DNA of 9,228 nt, taken from positions 1-9,228 of the forward strand of contig JAJBTR010000072.1 in NCBI GenBank assembly GCA_020860745.1, given 5' to 3'. The notes under the pieces are model-generated. The model had not been told where the DNA came from, made no database searches, and saw nothing but the letters and a program-made list of their open reading frames with translations. The DNA is from Lachnospiraceae bacterium. Its GTDB lineage: Bacteria; Bacillota; Clostridia; Lachnospirales; Lachnospiraceae. This document shows positions 7,489 to 9,228 of the stretch, one piece after another (position 1 is the stretch's first letter; the number at the start of each line of letters is the position of its first letter). The position numbers and the translations under genes were made by a program.

Positions 7489-8262
7489 TCAGCTCTTCCC
7501 TTTCCAGTGGACAACCTTTCTCTCCACCAGCCGGATCAGCTGATCCAGAACGATACCGGTAATCCCCATGAGGATAACGCCCATAAACACAATGTCGCTT
7601 CGCAGATAATTGCTGGCGTCCAGAACCAGCCAGCCGATTCCCTTTGCAGCTGCGACCATCTCCGCGGCAACCAGTGTCGTATACTCTACACCCAGTGCTG
7701 TCCGCAGGCCGGTAAATACATCTGTCAGTGCTGCCGGAAAGACGACATAGAAAAATATCTGTCCCTTTCCCGCACCCAGCGTCTTGGCACCGTTTATGTA
7801 ATCCTCCTTAATCCGGATCACCCCGGCCACGCAGGCGATGTACACCGGCGCAAAACCTGCCAGATACAACAATGTCAGCTTGGAACTCTCACCAATCCCC
7901 ATCCACAGCACCAGAATCGTATAGTAAGCCAGCGGCGGCAGCGGACGATAAAACTCTACGATCGGCTCCAGAATCGCACGTATCTTTGAAACGTATCCGC
8001 TCAATAATCCGAGCGGAACCGCCGTTACCACAACCAGCAGGTAGGCGATACCCAGCCGCTTCAGGCTTGTGCCCAGATGCTGCAGCAGCGTGTAACCCTT
8101 ATACCCGTTCTGTATGATTGTCACAAAACTGGTCCAGACACTTCTGGGTGACGGAATGATAATCTCCGGAAATATCCCGATCTTCGTCACCAGCCACCAG
8201 GCAACCAGGATCACAGCAACCGTTATAATTGAGATTCTCCTTTCTGTACCTAACTTCTTCAT
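7489..8262 (-). CDS. tauC: Taurine/sulfonate ABC transporter permease
   Basis: A 257-residue integral membrane permease of the nitrate/sulfonate/taurine family, with about six hydrophobic segments (roughly 10-30, 68-90, 110-122, 128-150, 190-206 and 223-246). The cytoplasmic EAA loop that docks on TauB is visible at 157-177, with Ala-x-x-Leu-Gly-Ala and the downstream Val-Phe-Pro. A conserved periplasmic PSP-type motif (37-39) follows the first helix. The ATG at 8262 has GAGGAAG (8267-8273) four bases upstream. It is the first gene of the operon, about 45 bases from the predicted transcription start, so gene order is permease, binding protein, ATPase rather than the enterobacterial tauABC order. 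The substrate is inferred from the pathway genes. Confidence 0.9.
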   Translation of the reverse strand: MKKLGTERRISIITVAVILVAWWLVTKIGIFPEIIIPSPRSVWTSFVTIIQNGYKGYTLLQHLGTSLKRLGIAYLLVVVTAVPLGLLSGYVSKIRAILEPIVEFYRPLPPLAYYTILVLWMGIGESSKLTLLYLAGFAPVYIACVAGVIRIKEDYINGAKTLGAGKGQIFFYVVFPAALTDVFTGLRTALGVEYTTLVAAEMVAAAKGIGWLVLDASNYLRSDIVFMGVILMGITGIVLDQLIRLVERKVVHWKGKS

Positions 8263-8302
8263 AAAACTTCCTCGCTTTTTAATATCATAGTTTTCATATA
8301 TG

Positions 8303-8350
8303 TTATGTATGCAATAGTAGCACCACCGAATGATTCTGTCTAATACATAA
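8303..8350. promoter_or_regulatory. Putative operator: inverted repeat bracketing the tauC promoter
   Basis: TTATGTAT (8303-8310) and ATACATAA (8343-8350) are perfect inverted repeats on the plus strand, with starts 40 bp apart. The first overlaps the predicted transcription start. The second touches the -35 box. Binding at both would block RNA polymerase, or allow a short loop if dimers interact. The islA promoter carries the same pair at the same spacing. The regulator is unknown. Confidence 0.55.
8314..8342 (-). promoter_or_regulatory. Sigma-A-type promoter of the tauC-to-tpa operon
   Basis: On the minus strand TAGACA (8342-8337) is followed by 17 bp and TACTAT (8319-8314), with TGC just before the -10 as an extended element. 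The expected transcription start is near 8307, giving a leader of about 45 bases to the tauC ATG. The arrangement matches the islA promoter box for box. Confidence 0.72.
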
Positions 8351-8385
8351 AAAAATAACCCGTTATAGATTTTATCTATAACAGG
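8346..8385 (-). terminator. Rho-independent terminator upstream of the tauC promoter
   Basis: A 12-bp stem (8359-8370 with 8374-8385) with a 3-nt loop is followed on the minus strand by TTATTTTTTTATG. One pair is a G-U wobble in minus-strand RNA but would be a C-A mismatch in plus-strand RNA, which points to the minus strand as the functional one. It would end transcripts arriving from the membrane-protein gene at 8532. Relative to the hairpin at 1996-2022, two base pairs near the tip have changed on both sides. Confidence 0.72.
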
Positions 8386-8493
8386 TCAAGCTAAAATATT
8401 ATCTCCCGTCCGCTCCGATACAGCATTGTAACCATGATCGTTCGAAAGCTGAGAGGAGAACGCTGCGATCGCTTCTTCCTGTCCGCGTTCCAT
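8386..8493 (-). CDS. Possible small protein or gene remnant, 35 residues, unrecognised
   Basis: An ATG at 8493 opens 35 codons ending in TGA at 8386, exactly where the terminator hairpin begins. The peptide is polar, starts MERGQEEAIAAF, and has no membrane segment, cysteine or motif I recognise. A weak ribosome-site-like AAGTGAG lies about four bases before the ATG. A stop codon tucked against a terminator is typical of true gene ends, so it may be a small gene or the leftover tail of a lost one. The frame upstream is closed by a TAA 12 bases before the ATG. It may also be chance. Confidence 0.2.
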   Translation of the reverse strand: MERGQEEAIAAFSSQLSNDHGYNAVSERTGDNILA

Positions 8494-8531
8494 CGGCTCA
8501 CTTTAACGACATAATCCGGCGTGACAACGGA

Positions 8532-9228
8532 CTATTCGACAACCGTGATCGTATTTTTCAGCATTCCCATCCAACAGGAATATGCATACGTTCCTTCCTC
8601 GAGCGGTGTAAATTCTATGACAACCTCACCTGTGGTAAGCTTCACCTGCTGATCAAATGCCGACAACACAATCTCGTTATTGCAGCCGTTCAGATTACTC
8701 TCACCTACCTCTATCGTCCACACGACAGGAATTCCTGCAGTAACCTGAATATCGTCGTAACCGTTGGCATGAAGTGTTGTCGTCACATACTGAACATCCC
8801 CGTCAATAGCAGAAACAACAGCCCCATCTGTGTTTGTAGATGAGACAGTCGGTGAGACCGAAAAACCTGTCAGGACAAGATTATTCTGTATCATAAAGAT
8901 TCCCATGATAACTAACAGGACGGAACCGACCTGGAGCATACGCTGCCGCCAGCGCATTTTCAGTATTCCCGCCGCCAGGCCAAATGCAAAGACGAGGGGA
9001 ATCGTACCCAGGCAAAAGGAAAACATGGACAGGGCTCCGGTCAGCATACTACCGCTGGCGATGGCGTAAACCTGCATGGATTGCAATGGTCCGCAGGGCA
9101 TCAGCCCATTGGCCAGACCTGTTGCAAAGGAACTGTGCTTCCCCACGCTCTGTATTGTGGCGGAAAGCGTTGCGGACAGCCTCGGGTAAGGACGGACTGA
9201 CAAAGAGAGACCCGCCAACCTATTGCTG
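8532..9228 (-). CDS. SafE-type membrane protein with C-terminal cupredoxin-like domain, 5' end cut
   Basis: The reading frame stays open to the right edge, so the true start lies outside; 231 residues are visible. An in-frame TTG at 9218 is unlikely to be the start. The first part matches the SafE branch of the TauE/SafE superfamily (COG2836 type): the signature Met-Pro-Cys-Gly-Pro-Leu-Gln at about 43-49, then hydrophobic segments near 58-86 and 98-114. A linker leads to a cupredoxin-like beta domain (about 150-231) with Cys182, Cys218, Met220 and Met222 (YSCWMGM near the C-terminus), which could bind copper(I). Databases often call such proteins sulfite exporters, which would suit the neighbouring sulfite-producing pathway, but the copper-type residues make metal handling at least as likely. 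A terminator and a separate promoter stand between it and tauC. Confidence 0.75.
   Translation of the reverse strand, partial: SNRLAGLSLSVRPYPRLSATLSATIQSVGKHSSFATGLANGLMPCGPLQSMQVYAIASGSMLTGALSMFSFCLGTIPLVFAFGLAAGILKMRWRQRMLQVGSVLLVIMGIFMIQNNLVLTGFSVSPTVSSTNTDGAVVSAIDGDVQYVTTTLHANGYDDIQVTAGIPVVWTIEVGESNLNGCNNEIVLSAFDQQVKLTTGEVVIEFTPLEEGTYAYSCWMGMLKNTITVVE

Larger units (their letters stand above)
8285..8385. repeat. Regulatory cassette copy B (about 101 bp), upstream of tauC
   Basis: This is the partner of 1921-2022. From the hairpin through the -35, -10 and start-site block, the order and spacing of elements are identical apart from one missing base in the A/T tail. It separates the upstream membrane-protein gene from the taurine operon. 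Confidence 0.85.

Noticed and set aside
7440..7562. Plus-strand ATG with a good GGAGGA site giving 40 codons across the end of tauC
   Set aside because: Short, no promoter or domain seen, and antisense to the tauC 3' end; the ribosome-site match alone is not enough.
8259..8297. Twelve-codon leader ORF overlapping the tauC start
   Set aside because: It has no ribosome site, its peptide is not an attenuation-type run, and copy A at islA has only ATG-AGT-stop at the same place.
1921..8385. The cassette repeats as ends of a mobile element or a CRISPR-like array
   Set aside because: They are direct copies, only two in number, contain promoter elements in functional positions, and there is no transposase, target-site duplication or spacer pattern between them.
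8392..8531. Readthrough extension of the SafE-like protein past its TAG stop
   Set aside because: The cupredoxin domain ends naturally just before the stop, and the extra ~46 residues show no fold; TAG is a plain stop here.

Overview
The window reads as a chromosomal segment of an anaerobic, probably gut-associated Firmicute (Clostridia, Lachnospiraceae-like). This is inferred from AGGAGG-type ribosome binding sites, moderate GC content, a lipoprotein substrate-binding protein, and an oxygen-sensitive glycyl radical enzyme with its ferredoxin-domain activase. All convincing genes lie on the minus strand, so transcription runs from high to low coordinates. The organism cannot be named from the sequence alone.

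Layout, in transcription order. (1) 8532-9228: the 3' part of a SafE-type membrane protein with a C-terminal cupredoxin-like domain, cut by the right window edge. (2) 8386-8531: a short stretch with a possible 35-residue ORF. (3) 8285-8385: a terminator-operator-promoter cassette. (4) 8262 down to 2052: a six-gene operon, tauC (permease), tauA (lipoprotein binding protein), tauB (ATPase), islB (glycyl radical activase), sarD (iron-type alcohol dehydrogenase, sulfoacetaldehyde reductase) and tpa/toa (taurine aminotransferase). (5) 1921-2022: a second copy of the cassette. (6) 1828 down to the left edge: islA, isethionate sulfite-lyase, with its last part, including the glycyl-radical loop, outside the window.

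Together the genes encode anaerobic taurine desulfonation. TauABC imports taurine. The aminotransferase converts it to sulfoacetaldehyde, SarD reduces that to isethionate, and IslA, activated by IslB, splits isethionate into acetaldehyde and sulfite. The steps that use acetaldehyde (AdhE-type) and sulfite (Asr/Dsr-type reductase) are not in the window, and neither is a regulator.

The most unusual observation is non-coding. The segments in front of tauC and islA are diverged copies of one ~102-bp cassette. Each copy has a 12-bp hairpin with covarying base pairs, a T-rich tail, an extended -10 promoter (TAGACA, 17 bp, TGn-TAnnAT), and an inverted repeat TTATGTAT/ATACATAA spaced exactly 40 bp that brackets the promoter. 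This predicts one dedicated taurine/sulfonate regulator controlling two transcription units.
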